From positions 9,392 to 15,216 of the forward strand of contig DINK01000034.1 in assembly GCA_002426825.1 (NCBI GenBank): DNA of 5,825 nt, written 5' to 3'. The stretch is from Holosporaceae bacterium UBA5542. GTDB lineage: Bacteria > Pseudomonadota > Alphaproteobacteria > UBA7879 > UBA5542. Position 1 is the first letter of the stretch; each line of letters starts with the position of its first letter. The position numbers and the translations under genes were made by a program. A model generated the notes under the pieces. The model worked only from the letters and a program-made list of their open reading frames with translations. It was not told where the DNA came from and did not search any database. Positions 1-5,825 of the stretch are shown here, one piece after another.

Positions 1-1
1 A

Positions 2-100
2 CCACTGCAGAATATGGCTCTTTTAAAGCAAACGCGCTTGTCTGTGTCACCAGTCCGTAAAGAAGAATGGGTGCATATTCTAAAGATGGGGGGGCTATAA
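2..100 (+). CDS. EVE-domain protein, C-terminal tail only (partial)
   Basis: The left edge cuts this gene. An open frame enters at base 2 and gives 32 residues before the TAA at 98-100. The tail contains MALLKQTRLSVSPV followed by KEEWVHILKMGGL. This resembles the end of EVE-domain proteins (PF01878, PUA/YTH-like fold), which typically finish with 'plvrqsRLSVmPVt.eew..il.lgg'. Family knowledge: EVE proteins are small (about 140-150 residues) cytoplasmic proteins thought to bind modified bases in RNA or DNA; the bacterial housekeeping role is not settled. The stop codon directly abuts the next ATG, so it probably shares a transcript with the downstream genes. Only the last fifth or so is visible, so the assignment rests on one motif. 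It is too short to appear as a conventional ORF call. Confidence 0.7.
   Translation, partial: PLQNMALLKQTRLSVSPVRKEEWVHILKMGGL
88..94 (+). promoter_or_regulatory. G-rich ribosome binding site of the glycosyl-phosphate transferase gene
   Basis: Seven consecutive G residues lie six bases before the ATG at 101 and inside the last codons of the EVE gene (Met-Gly-Gly-Leu-stop). A G tract at this spacing can pair with the anti-Shine-Dalgarno sequence. The site supports ATG 101 as the start, together with the TAAATG abutment. A seven-base homopolymer is also prone to indels. Confidence 0.45.
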
Positions 101-1192
101 ATGAACGCACAACTACCAGATCTTTCGTTCCTTCCCCTTGGGATTGCCATTCTTGCCCTATCTTATATCTCTACCTTAATTATGATTCGTGTTGGCATTC
201 ATGATGTTCCCATCAGACGATCATCTCACCAAAAAATCACCCCAAAAAGCGGTGGTGTTGGCATTATTGTCGGCTTTTTCTTTGGCATGGGTGTTTTATA
301 TATGCAGGGGAAACTGGGTCATGTCTCAACAATGAAACTGGTTTTGTTAACCATTGGTGCGCTTCTTACAGTTCTGGTATCACTTGTTGATGATGTGCGC
401 CGTCTTTCATCTGCACAAAAATTAATTGTCCAAATAATCGCTGGTCTATTTGTCATTGGTGCCGGGCTAAAGCTCAGCATTTTACCTACCCCTTTGGGCA
501 TTATTAAGTTGGGCACACTGGGCAGTATTCTAGGTTTTTTCTGGATTATATTTTTTATAAATGTTTTTAACTTTATGGATGGCTTAAACGGCCTTGCAAG
601 TGGAACATCTATTATTAGTTGTTTCTTTTGTGCCGTTATCGCTTTTTTCCTCAATGAAATTGCCTTGTTTTACGTAAGTTTTTGCTTAGGTGTCGCAACC
701 TTAGGTTTTTTCTTTCTTAATTTTCCAAAAGCAAAAATTTTCATGGGTGATGTTGGCAGCCAATTCATTGGTCTACTGTGGGCTGTGCTGCTTTTGATCC
801 CCAGCCAAGAAGCGCATGCCTCAACTATGAATTTTTCCGTGTATACTGTGCCCCTTCTCTTCTTCTCCTTTATTTACGACGTCAGCATGACGGTGATCCG
901 ACGCATCTGGCGACGAGAAGCTTTTTGGCTCGCCCACCGCACACACCTGTTCCAACTGTTGAATCGTCTTGGGTATAGCCACGAACAAGTCACATATTTC
1001 CATTTAGGAATGGCTGTGCTACAAGGAATAGGCGCAATTTTAATGCAAAAATTAAACACGCAATATCAAGTACTTGTGTTTATTCCCTACCTTTTATTCA
1101 TGGTAAGCTATCACGCTTGGGTGACAAAAAAAGTGTTTAAGAAATTTGCAAGACTGACCAGGAAAAAAAGAAAATTAAAGACAAAAAAATGA
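101..1192 (+). CDS. Undecaprenyl-phosphate sugar-1-phosphate transferase, WecA/WbpL-like (glycosyltransferase family 4, PF00953)
   Basis: This 363-residue integral membrane enzyme belongs to the polyprenyl-phosphate N-acetylhexosamine-1-phosphate transferase family. It would transfer a sugar-1-phosphate from a UDP-sugar to undecaprenyl phosphate on the cytoplasmic face, the first step of O-antigen or other lipid-linked glycan synthesis. Visible motifs: RRSSHQKITPKSGG (39-52, family pattern RSSH..TPrGGG), the Asp pair VDDVRR (96-101), NFMDGLNGLASG (157-168), KIFMGDVGS (212-220, presumed Mg-binding Asp217) and AHRTHLFQLL (279-288). About ten hydrophobic segments span it. The AHRTHL loop favours the WbpL/WecA branch over MraY, which has a His-rich loop, and the gene is not in a mur cluster. 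The second Asp of the DGxDG motif is Asn163, a variant I believe is common in this branch. The C-terminus is very Lys/Arg-rich. The actual sugar cannot be read from sequence. Confidence 0.9.
   Translation: MNAQLPDLSFLPLGIAILALSYISTLIMIRVGIHDVPIRRSSHQKITPKSGGVGIIVGFFFGMGVLYMQGKLGHVSTMKLVLLTIGALLTVLVSLVDDVRRLSSAQKLIVQIIAGLFVIGAGLKLSILPTPLGIIKLGTLGSILGFFWIIFFINVFNFMDGLNGLASGTSIISCFFCAVIAFFLNEIALFYVSFCLGVATLGFFFLNFPKAKIFMGDVGSQFIGLLWAVLLLIPSQEAHASTMNFSVYTVPLLFFSFIYDVSMTVIRRIWRREAFWLAHRTHLFQLLNRLGYSHEQVTYFHLGMAVLQGIGAILMQKLNTQYQVLVFIPYLLFMVSYHAWVTKKVFKKFARLTRKKRKLKTKK
1183..1189 (+). other. A7 slippery heptamer at the transferase/gltX junction
   Basis: Seven adenines read A-AAA-AAA in the transferase frame as its last two Lys codons, directly before TGA. 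A -1 slip here puts the ribosome on codon ATG 1189, which is the gltX frame. The heptamer matches the X-XXY-YYZ form used in bacterial -1 frameshifting. I see no strong upstream Shine-Dalgarno stimulator at the usual 10-14 base spacing, and no stimulatory stem-loop or pseudoknot was established downstream. The tract may simply reflect lysine codons in an A-rich gene end. Confidence 0.3.
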
Positions 1193-2526
1193 AATTACGT
1201 TTTGCCCCCAGTCCCACTGGTTATATTCATGTCGGTAACTGCCGTACCCTTTTGATTAACTGGCTTTTTGCCAAGGCTAACAGAGGCCAATTTTTGTTGC
1301 GCCTTGATGATACAGATTATACCCGAAGCGAAGAAAAATATGAAACTGCCCTTTTAGAAGACATGGCCTGGCTTGGGCTTGACTTCGACGCTTATGAAAA
1401 GCAGTCAAATAGAATGGATCGCTATCACAGCGTTGCAGAAGCCCTTAAAAAAAGTGGGCGCCTCTATCCGTGCTATGAAACCCCTGAAGAGCTTGAAGTG
1501 AAGCGTAAACAAAAAGCAGCACAGGGATTACCCCCTCTCTACGATCGATCAGCACTTAAGCTAACAGATGCCCAAAAAACAGCCTACGAATTAGAAGGAC
1601 GCAAACCCCATTGGCGCTTTCTGATGAATGACGATATTATCGAATGGAATGACTTAATTCGGGGGTCCATCAAGTTTGAAGGAAAGCATCTAGGTGACCC
1701 TGTATTAATTCGGGAAGACGGTATTCCACTCTATACCCTTGCATCCGTTGTGGATGATATGGATATGGGAATTACCCACATTTTACGCGGTGAAGATCAC
1801 CTCTCCAACACGGCTGTTCAAGTGCAGATTTGGAAAGCCATCGGATTAAGCCATGACATTACGTTTGGCCACCTCTCTTTGCTGCAAGGCATGGGGGGCG
1901 AGCAACTCTCTAAAAGACTTGGCACACAAAGTATTCGGGATATTCGGGCCCAAGGAATTCTTCCCATGGCAGTAAACAGCCTACTGGGGAAAATTGGCAC
2001 CTCAGACCCCGTTGATATTTTTCCAAACCTGCAAAGCTTGGTTGAAAGTTTCGATATCTCAAAATTTTCAAAAGCAACGCCTAAATTTTCTGGTGAAGCC
2101 CTTGAGCAGTTGAATACAAAACTTATTCACGCGCTCAGTTTCGATGATGTAAAAAAACATATTCAATTCCCAGAAATGACAGAAGATTTTTGGGAAGGTG
2201 TTCAGGCGAACTTAACACGCCTTGACGATATAAAAACTTGGTGGGATGTGTGCCGCGGTGATGTACATACGTTCAGCACAGAAGAAGACCATACTTTTAT
2301 TGAAACAGCCTTATCCCTTTTGCCTGAAGGGCCTTGGAAAGAAAATCCATGGACAACATGGGTAGACGTTCTTAAGGAAAAGACAGGTCGCAAAGGCAAA
2401 GAACTGTTTATGCCTCTTCGCCGTGCGCTTACAGGGCAAGATCATGGGCCCGAACTTAAAACGATTTTACATTTAATGGGCCCCGCACGTGCCCGGGAAA
2501 GAATAAAGCAAGCGTTGTCAAAATGA
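1189..2526 (+). CDS. gltX: Glutamyl-tRNA synthetase (class Ic)
   Basis: The protein has 445 residues, a normal length for bacterial GluRS, and ligates glutamate to its tRNA in the cytoplasm. The Rossmann catalytic domain opens with RFAPSPTGYIHVGN, where HVGN (14-17) is the HIGH motif. LRLDDTD (37-43), YPCYET (93-98), GEDHLSNT (201-208) and QLSKRLG (239-245, the KMSKS equivalent) follow. The last 200 or so residues form the helical anticodon-binding part, ending TGRKGKELFMPLRRALTG and MGPARARERIKQAL. Only one Cys (Cys95) lies where zinc-containing GluRS such as the E. coli enzyme has a Cys/His cluster, so this one probably lacks zinc. LDDTD in place of the commoner IEDTD, plus YPCYET, matches alphaproteobacterial GluRS, where two copies per genome occur. 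It might charge only tRNA-Glu or also tRNA-Gln; sequence alone does not decide. ATG 1189 overlaps the previous stop as ATGA. The Shine-Dalgarno is weak, which suggests translational coupling. Confidence 0.97.
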   Translation: MKLRFAPSPTGYIHVGNCRTLLINWLFAKANRGQFLLRLDDTDYTRSEEKYETALLEDMAWLGLDFDAYEKQSNRMDRYHSVAEALKKSGRLYPCYETPEELEVKRKQKAAQGLPPLYDRSALKLTDAQKTAYELEGRKPHWRFLMNDDIIEWNDLIRGSIKFEGKHLGDPVLIREDGIPLYTLASVVDDMDMGITHILRGEDHLSNTAVQVQIWKAIGLSHDITFGHLSLLQGMGGEQLSKRLGTQSIRDIRAQGILPMAVNSLLGKIGTSDPVDIFPNLQSLVESFDISKFSKATPKFSGEALEQLNTKLIHALSFDDVKKHIQFPEMTEDFWEGVQANLTRLDDIKTWWDVCRGDVHTFSTEEDHTFIETALSLLPEGPWKENPWTTWVDVLKEKTGRKGKELFMPLRRALTGQDHGPELKTILHLMGPARARERIKQALSK

Positions 2527-3875
2527 TTTTGTACAATTCAATAACCCGAAAAAAAGAACCCTTTACACCCCTTGACCCTAAACATGTCAAAATGTATGTC
2601 TGTGGGCCCACAGTCTATGATCGTGCGCACATTGGAAATGCACGCCCCGTTGTTGTTTTTGATGTATTGTTTCGTATGCTAAAACACCTTTATGACACGG
2701 TCACATACGTACGCAACATTACTGATATTGATGATAAAATTATGACTGCCGCCGCTAAAAAGCAGGTGTCTATTCAACACATCACTACAGAAAACACAAG
2801 ATTTTATAACGAAGACATGACCGCCCTTGGTGCGCTGCCCCCCACCCAAACACCTAAAGCAACTGAACATATTCAAGAAATGATTCAGATGATCGAGGAT
2901 CTTATCCAGAAAAAATTTGCTTATGCAAAGGATGGGCATGTCGTGTTTGATGTAGAAAGAAACAACACATACGGCAAACTATCACGACTAAATTTAGATG
3001 ACCAAATCAGCGGCGCCCGGGTTGAAGTTGCCCCTTATAAAAAGAACCCACAAGACTTTGTTTTGTGGAAACCATCCGACGACACACAGCCTGGATGGGA
3101 TAGCCCTTGGGGGCGTGGACGCCCTGGATGGCACATTGAATGTTCGGCCATGGTCAAAAAACACTTAGGAAAAACCTTTGATATTCATGGGGGTGGCATT
3201 GACCTTATTTTTCCGCACCACGAAAATGAGATTGCTCAAAGTGAATGCTGCCATGATGGATCGCCATTCGCACGTTACTGGATGCACAATGGCCACCTCA
3301 TTGTTAATGGTGAAAAGATGTCAAAATCGCTGGGCAATTTTTTCACTGTTGAAGAATTAAGAGATACTTATGCAGGTGAAGCCATCCGCCTTACCCTATT
3401 ATCTGCACACTATCGCCAGCCCCTTGACTGGCGCCCTGAAGTTGTTGCCCAAAGCACTGCCATTCTTGACCGTTTTTACACAGCACTTGAAGGGTGCCCT
3501 GATGCGCCTGGTACTGTTTCTGATGCGTTTCTGAACTGCCTTAAGGATGATCTTAACGTTCCTGAGGCCCTGTCCCAGCTGCACACGATGGTATCCAATA
3601 TTCATAAGGAAAAAGATCTCTTTCAAAAGCAAACCCTTCAAAGAAACTGTAAAGCATCAGCAAACTTGTTGGGTCTTCTTGAATCAACAGCAGAAAACTG
3701 GTTTCAGGGCACAGAAAGCGATGATGTGCTTTGGATTGAAGATATGATCGAAAAGCGTCATCAAGCGAAAAAGAATAAAGATTTTAAAGAAGCCGACACC
3801 ATCCGTGATAAGCTGAGGGAAAAAGGTATTCTCCTGGAAGACACATCAAACGGCACAACGTGGAAAAGAAAATGA
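2523..3875 (+). CDS. cysS: Cysteinyl-tRNA synthetase (class Ia)
   Basis: This complete 450-residue CysRS charges tRNA-Cys with cysteine as a cytoplasmic monomer. The catalytic core carries MYVCGPTVYDRAHIGNAR (24-41) with the HIGH equivalent HIGN at 36-39. NITDIDDKI (65-73), GRPGWHIECSAM (199-210) and IHGGGIDLIFPHHENEIAQS (221-240) follow, then KMSKSLGNFFT (265-275). The expected zinc ligands are all present: Cys27, Cys207, His232 and Glu236. The helical DALR-type region and C-terminal anticodon-binding part end in the usual GTTWKRK. Length and every motif are normal, so the gene looks intact and functional. Its ATG overlaps the gltX stop as ATGA, and no clear Shine-Dalgarno sits at normal spacing, so ribosomes finishing gltX probably restart here. 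The pairing of gltX and cysS also occurs in Firmicutes, where cysE lies between them. Confidence 0.98.
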   Translation: MILYNSITRKKEPFTPLDPKHVKMYVCGPTVYDRAHIGNARPVVVFDVLFRMLKHLYDTVTYVRNITDIDDKIMTAAAKKQVSIQHITTENTRFYNEDMTALGALPPTQTPKATEHIQEMIQMIEDLIQKKFAYAKDGHVVFDVERNNTYGKLSRLNLDDQISGARVEVAPYKKNPQDFVLWKPSDDTQPGWDSPWGRGRPGWHIECSAMVKKHLGKTFDIHGGGIDLIFPHHENEIAQSECCHDGSPFARYWMHNGHLIVNGEKMSKSLGNFFTVEELRDTYAGEAIRLTLLSAHYRQPLDWRPEVVAQSTAILDRFYTALEGCPDAPGTVSDAFLNCLKDDLNVPEALSQLHTMVSNIHKEKDLFQKQTLQRNCKASANLLGLLESTAENWFQGTESDDVLWIEDMIEKRHQAKKNKDFKEADTIRDKLREKGILLEDTSNGTTWKRK

Positions 3876-4588
3876 AAAAACCGATTATTGGGGTGAATGC
3901 AGACTTTGAAGAAAAGGGCGGCGGATATTCTGTATCACCCTATCATGCGGTGCGTGAAAACTATTTATCACCTCTCACCCAACATGGTGCAATTCCCCTT
4001 ATTCTACCCCCCACCACACATGACGTGACCTCTTATATCGATAAAATTGATGGCCTTCTTTTAACAGGGGGAAACGACTATGATCCTGCCCTTTTTGGTG
4101 GGTCAATGAACCCCGACCTCAATCTTAAAATTATGCATCATCGCTCACGGTTTGATCTTGATTTGATTAAAGCCGCCCTTAAAAAAGACATTCCCATACT
4201 GGGTATTTGTGCGGGCATGCAGGCCCTAAACTTTTTCTTTAAGGGCACCATCTACCAAGACATTCAAACAGAATGTGAAGGCACATTAAACCACATGCAA
4301 AAGATTGCTGATGTGGGCCACCCAGCCCATGATGTGCTGGTTGAACCAAACACCCTTCTTTCCAAAATTGGTGGGGGTGTCGAAAAGATTTCTGTGAACT
4401 CTTTTCATCATCAAGCCATTAAAAAACCTGGTGAAAATCTTGTAGTATCGGGCATTGCCCCAGACGGTATCATTGAGGCCATTGAATACCCCTCTGCACG
4501 CTTTTGTCTGGGGGTTGAGTGGCATCCGGAATATAAAGTCGACCCCATCGATGAAAAAATCTTTCAGGCGTTTGTTCATGCCTGCTAA
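3872..4588 (+). CDS. Gamma-glutamyl-gamma-aminobutyrate hydrolase family protein (peptidase C26, class I glutamine amidotransferase fold)
   Basis: A 238-residue cytoplasmic hydrolase, near the usual size for PuuD-like proteins. Visible motifs: substrate-loop sequence LTGGNDYDPALFGG (64-77); the nucleophile elbow GICAGMQALN (111-120) with Cys113; GTIYQDI (125-131); SFHHQAIK (178-184); and WHPE (217-220) giving catalytic His218 and Glu220. The Cys-His-Glu triad is complete, so it should be active. Known relatives cleave gamma-glutamyl amide bonds, as PuuD does in putrescine breakdown. No other puu gene is visible, so the substrate is unknown. The usual Arg in GICRGMQ is Ala114, and the common GGT(L/I)YQD is KGTIYQD. 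An in-frame GTG at 3860 would add four residues, but ATG 3872 is preferred: it forms the same ATGA overlap with cysS as the two junctions upstream, and GGA at 3862-3864 gives suitable spacing. Confidence 0.87.
   Translation: MKKPIIGVNADFEEKGGGYSVSPYHAVRENYLSPLTQHGAIPLILPPTTHDVTSYIDKIDGLLLTGGNDYDPALFGGSMNPDLNLKIMHHRSRFDLDLIKAALKKDIPILGICAGMQALNFFFKGTIYQDIQTECEGTLNHMQKIADVGHPAHDVLVEPNTLLSKIGGGVEKISVNSFHHQAIKKPGENLVVSGIAPDGIIEAIEYPSARFCLGVEWHPEYKVDPIDEKIFQAFVHAC
4566..4570 (+). promoter_or_regulatory. Shine-Dalgarno site that decides the rluB-like start
   Basis: AGGCG lies nine bases ahead of ATG 4578, inside the end of the C26 hydrolase gene. It supports this start over in-frame upstream ATGs at 4455 and 4551, which would add residues that resemble no part of the S4 domain and lie deep in the hydrolase gene. 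Confidence 0.45.
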
Positions 4589-5336
4589 CACTCTCCCATC
4601 CGAACGTATTGCTAAACGCCTTGCACGTGCGGGCATTTGTTCGCGCCGTGAAGCGGAAACTTTAATTCTTCAAAAAAGGGTTATGGTAAACGGAAAAGTG
4701 ATTATCTCCCCTGCTTTAAATGTCACATCATCTGACACCATTCTAGTGGACGGTGAACCCCTGCCCAAAGCCGATCTGCCTCGTTTATGGAAATACTATA
4801 AACCCAAGGGTGAAATATGCAGTCACAACGATCCGCAAAAACGCAAAACGATTTTTCAAACCATTGAGATGCACTACTCCCATTTGCCACGCCTCATTTC
4901 TGTAGGACGCCTCGACTATAACTCGGAAGGTCTTCTTTTACTCACCAACTCGGGCACCCTGGCACGATATATGGAACTGCCGGCCACAGGGTGGGTGCGA
5001 CGCTATAAAATACGGGTGCACGGCAAACCTTCTATGCAAAAGCTTGCCGCCTTAAAAGAAGGCATCACTGTTGATGGCATTCAGTATGGGTCCATCGATG
5101 CCGTACTTGAAGATCAACAGAATCAAAGCGCAAACTATTGGTTAAAAGTAGCCTTGAAAGAAGGAAAAAATCGGGAAATTCGTCGCGTGATGGAGCACTT
5201 AGGGTATCCCGTGAATCGACTAATTCGTCTCAGCTATGGACCTTTTCAATTGGGGCAGCAAAAAGAACGATCCTGCCAAGAAATTTCAGAAAAAACATTA
5301 AAAGAACAGTTCGGGAAAAAGTGGGCTGATTTTTAA
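4578..5336 (+). CDS. rluB: rRNA pseudouridine synthase, RsuA/RluB/E/F family with S4 domain (RluB-like)
   Basis: From ATG 4578 this encodes 252 residues. An N-terminal S4 RNA-binding domain (about 7-65: SERIAKRLARAGICSRREAE, then RVMVNGKVI) precedes the catalytic domain. KYYKPKGEICS (73-82) leads to the signature SVGRLDYNSEGLLLLTN (108-124), with catalytic Asp113. Conserved RRYKIRVHGKP (141-151) and EGKNREIRRVMEHLGYPVNRLIRLSYGPF (195-223) follow. The family isomerises a specific uridine in rRNA; E. coli RluB acts on 23S U2605 and RsuA on 16S U516. The EGKNREIRR pattern and S4 domain fit RluB best, but RsuA or RluE/F cannot be excluded, so the symbol is tentative. It lacks the long basic tail of E. 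coli RluB. The frame stays open further upstream, but the 11-base overlap with the C26 gene and the Shine-Dalgarno favour 4578. It is the last gene of the block. Confidence 0.9.
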   Translation: MPANTLPSERIAKRLARAGICSRREAETLILQKRVMVNGKVIISPALNVTSSDTILVDGEPLPKADLPRLWKYYKPKGEICSHNDPQKRKTIFQTIEMHYSHLPRLISVGRLDYNSEGLLLLTNSGTLARYMELPATGWVRRYKIRVHGKPSMQKLAALKEGITVDGIQYGSIDAVLEDQQNQSANYWLKVALKEGKNREIRRVMEHLGYPVNRLIRLSYGPFQLGQQKERSCQEISEKTLKEQFGKKWADF

Positions 5337-5350
5337 CACGGATTTCCGTG
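5337..5350. terminator. Small hairpin between converging genes, possible weak terminator
   Basis: CACGG (5337-5341) and CCGTG (5346-5350) form a perfect five-pair stem around the loop ATTT. It fills the 15-base space between the rluB-like stop and the plsY stop, where a shared terminator would be expected. Neither strand shows a clean T run after the stem: the plus strand continues CTTAGCCTTTG and the minus strand TTAAAAATC. It is therefore not a classical intrinsic terminator and may only mark the 3' ends. Confidence 0.3.
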
Positions 5351-5351
5351 C

Positions 5352-5825
5352 TTAGCCTTTGTTCCTAACTTTTGGTTCTGTGCCCTTCGCAAGGCGTACA
5401 ATATTTTCATAGTGCTTTATGATCAACAGCGCCCCTAATACACAAGTTGTATACAAAAGGGGTTCTCCGTAACTCCACAACCAAACGGTTAAAGGAACAA
5501 GGATTGCGGCTAAAAGCGCTGCAAGGGAAGAGTAACCAAAGATAACCAAGAATGAAAGCCAAGCTAGAACAGCTTGCGCCCCCAGCGGCACAGAAAGCCC
5601 AAACAAAATACCACCATAAGTAGCCACCCCCTTGCCCCCACGAAACTTAAGCCATACAGGGAACATATGCCCCAGCATCACCGCACCTGCTGCCCAGTCT
5701 TGAATTTGATAGCGATGCGCGAAATGAACAGCTAAAAATCCTTTCGCACCATCCAATAGCAGGGTTAACAATGCCATCAGTTTATTACCAGTACGCAACA
5801 CGTTAGTCGCCCCAATATTACCTGA
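5352..5825 (-). CDS. plsY: Acyl-phosphate:glycerol-3-phosphate acyltransferase PlsY (partial, N-terminus beyond window)
   Basis: PlsY transfers an acyl group from acyl-phosphate to glycerol-3-phosphate, making lysophosphatidic acid, the first step of membrane phospholipid synthesis. It sits in the inner membrane. The 157 visible residues contain all three family motifs: SGNIGATNVLR (1-11), GHMFPVWLKFRGGKGVAT (52-69) and HYENIVRLAKGTE (138-150). Hydrophobic segments separate them, consistent with a seven-helix topology. Full-length PlsY is about 200 residues, so roughly 40 N-terminal residues, including the first helix, lie past base 5825. A GTG at 5801 could be mistaken for a start, but it codes the Val inside motif 1, and the eight residues before it (SGNIGATN) are conserved. 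The gene converges on the six-gene block and ends 15 bases from it. It appears intact as far as seen. Confidence 0.95.
   Translation of the reverse strand, partial: SGNIGATNVLRTGNKLMALLTLLLDGAKGFLAVHFAHRYQIQDWAAGAVMLGHMFPVWLKFRGGKGVATYGGILFGLSVPLGAQAVLAWLSFLVIFGYSSLAALLAAILVPLTVWLWSYGEPLLYTTCVLGALLIIKHYENIVRLAKGTEPKVRNKG

Larger units (their letters stand above)
2..5336 (+). other. Predicted single transcription unit of six overlapping or abutting genes
   Basis: No gap exists between any two of the six plus-strand genes. The junctions are TAAATG at 98-103, ATGA at 1189-1192, ATGA at 2523-2526, ATGA at 3872-3875 and an 11-base overlap at 4578-4588. There is no room for an internal promoter outside coding sequence, and I recognise no convincing -35/-10 pair or terminator within the block. 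The promoter should therefore lie left of the window. Co-transcription and coupling are inferred from this spacing, not demonstrated. Confidence 0.75.

Noticed and set aside
319..1059. Minus-strand and alternate-frame ORFs across the transferase gene (60-111 codons)
   Set aside because: They lie wholly inside a gene with strong family motifs, have no recognisable domain, and have no independent spacing or ribosome binding site.
1931..1948. Direct repeat TATTCGGGA/TATTCGGGC in gltX
   Set aside because: It encodes the Ile-Arg-Asp-Ile-Arg stretch of the conserved region after the KMSKS loop. It is a chance codon repeat.
1818..3747. Short ORFs antisense to or shifted within gltX and cysS
   Set aside because: Both synthetases are full length with every motif in one frame. 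The short frames are shadows without family resemblance.
4455..4577. N-terminal extension of the pseudouridine synthase from ATG 4455
   Set aside because: The extra 41 residues are out-of-frame translation of conserved hydrolase sequence (including its WHPE region). The S4 domain begins just after ATG 4578.
4286..4636. A 116-codon minus-strand ORF over the hydrolase/rluB junction
   Set aside because: It is antisense to the catalytic end of the C26 hydrolase and the S4 domain start. Its translation shows no recognisable family features.
5138..5329. A 63-codon plus-strand ORF within the rluB-like gene
   Set aside because: It is a frame-shifted reading of the conserved EGKNREIRR region, with no sign of independent coding.
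5352..5801. PlsY as a complete 149-residue protein starting at GTG 5801
   Set aside because: The frame stays open to base 5825 and encodes SGNIGATN, the start of conserved PlsY motif 1. The gene is cut by the window edge, not short.

Overview
This window looks like chromosomal housekeeping DNA from a Gram-negative bacterium, most likely an alphaproteobacterium of moderate GC (roughly mid-40s percent, judged by eye). The main support is the glutamyl-tRNA synthetase, whose LRLDDTD, YPCYET and GTSDPV signatures are, from memory, those of alphaproteobacterial GltX. The EVE protein, RluB-like pseudouridine synthase and PlsY fit as well. A host-associated lineage such as Holosporales or Rickettsiales is possible, but the sequence does not prove it.

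Layout: positions 2-5336 hold a block of six plus-strand genes with no intergenic space. In order they are the tail of an EVE-domain protein (2-100), a WecA/WbpL-type polyprenyl-phosphate sugar-1-phosphate transferase (101-1192), gltX (1189-2526), cysS (2523-3875), a class I glutamine-amidotransferase-like hydrolase of peptidase family C26 (3872-4588) and an RluB/RsuA-type rRNA pseudouridine synthase (4578-5336). The junctions are TAAATG (no gap), three successive ATGA overlaps, and an 11-base overlap. The six genes are therefore probably one polycistronic message driven from a promoter left of the window, with translational coupling. A 15-base gap with a small hairpin separates this block from plsY, which is on the minus strand, converges on the block, and runs off the right edge.

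How the genes fit together: three act in translation (charging of tRNA-Glu and tRNA-Cys, and rRNA modification). Two act at the membrane (lipid-linked glycan initiation, and phospholipid synthesis by PlsY). The C26 hydrolase and the EVE protein have less certain roles. The block reads as a compact growth operon, not a dedicated pathway.

I found no mobile element, CRISPR array, RNA gene, toxin-antitoxin pair or defence system, and no gene-free stretch longer than 15 bases. I do not see a new biological system here. The points worth a second look are modest: a slippery A7 tract that would fuse the transferase to GltX after a -1 shift, the chain of coupled starts, and the C26 hydrolase inside a translation operon.
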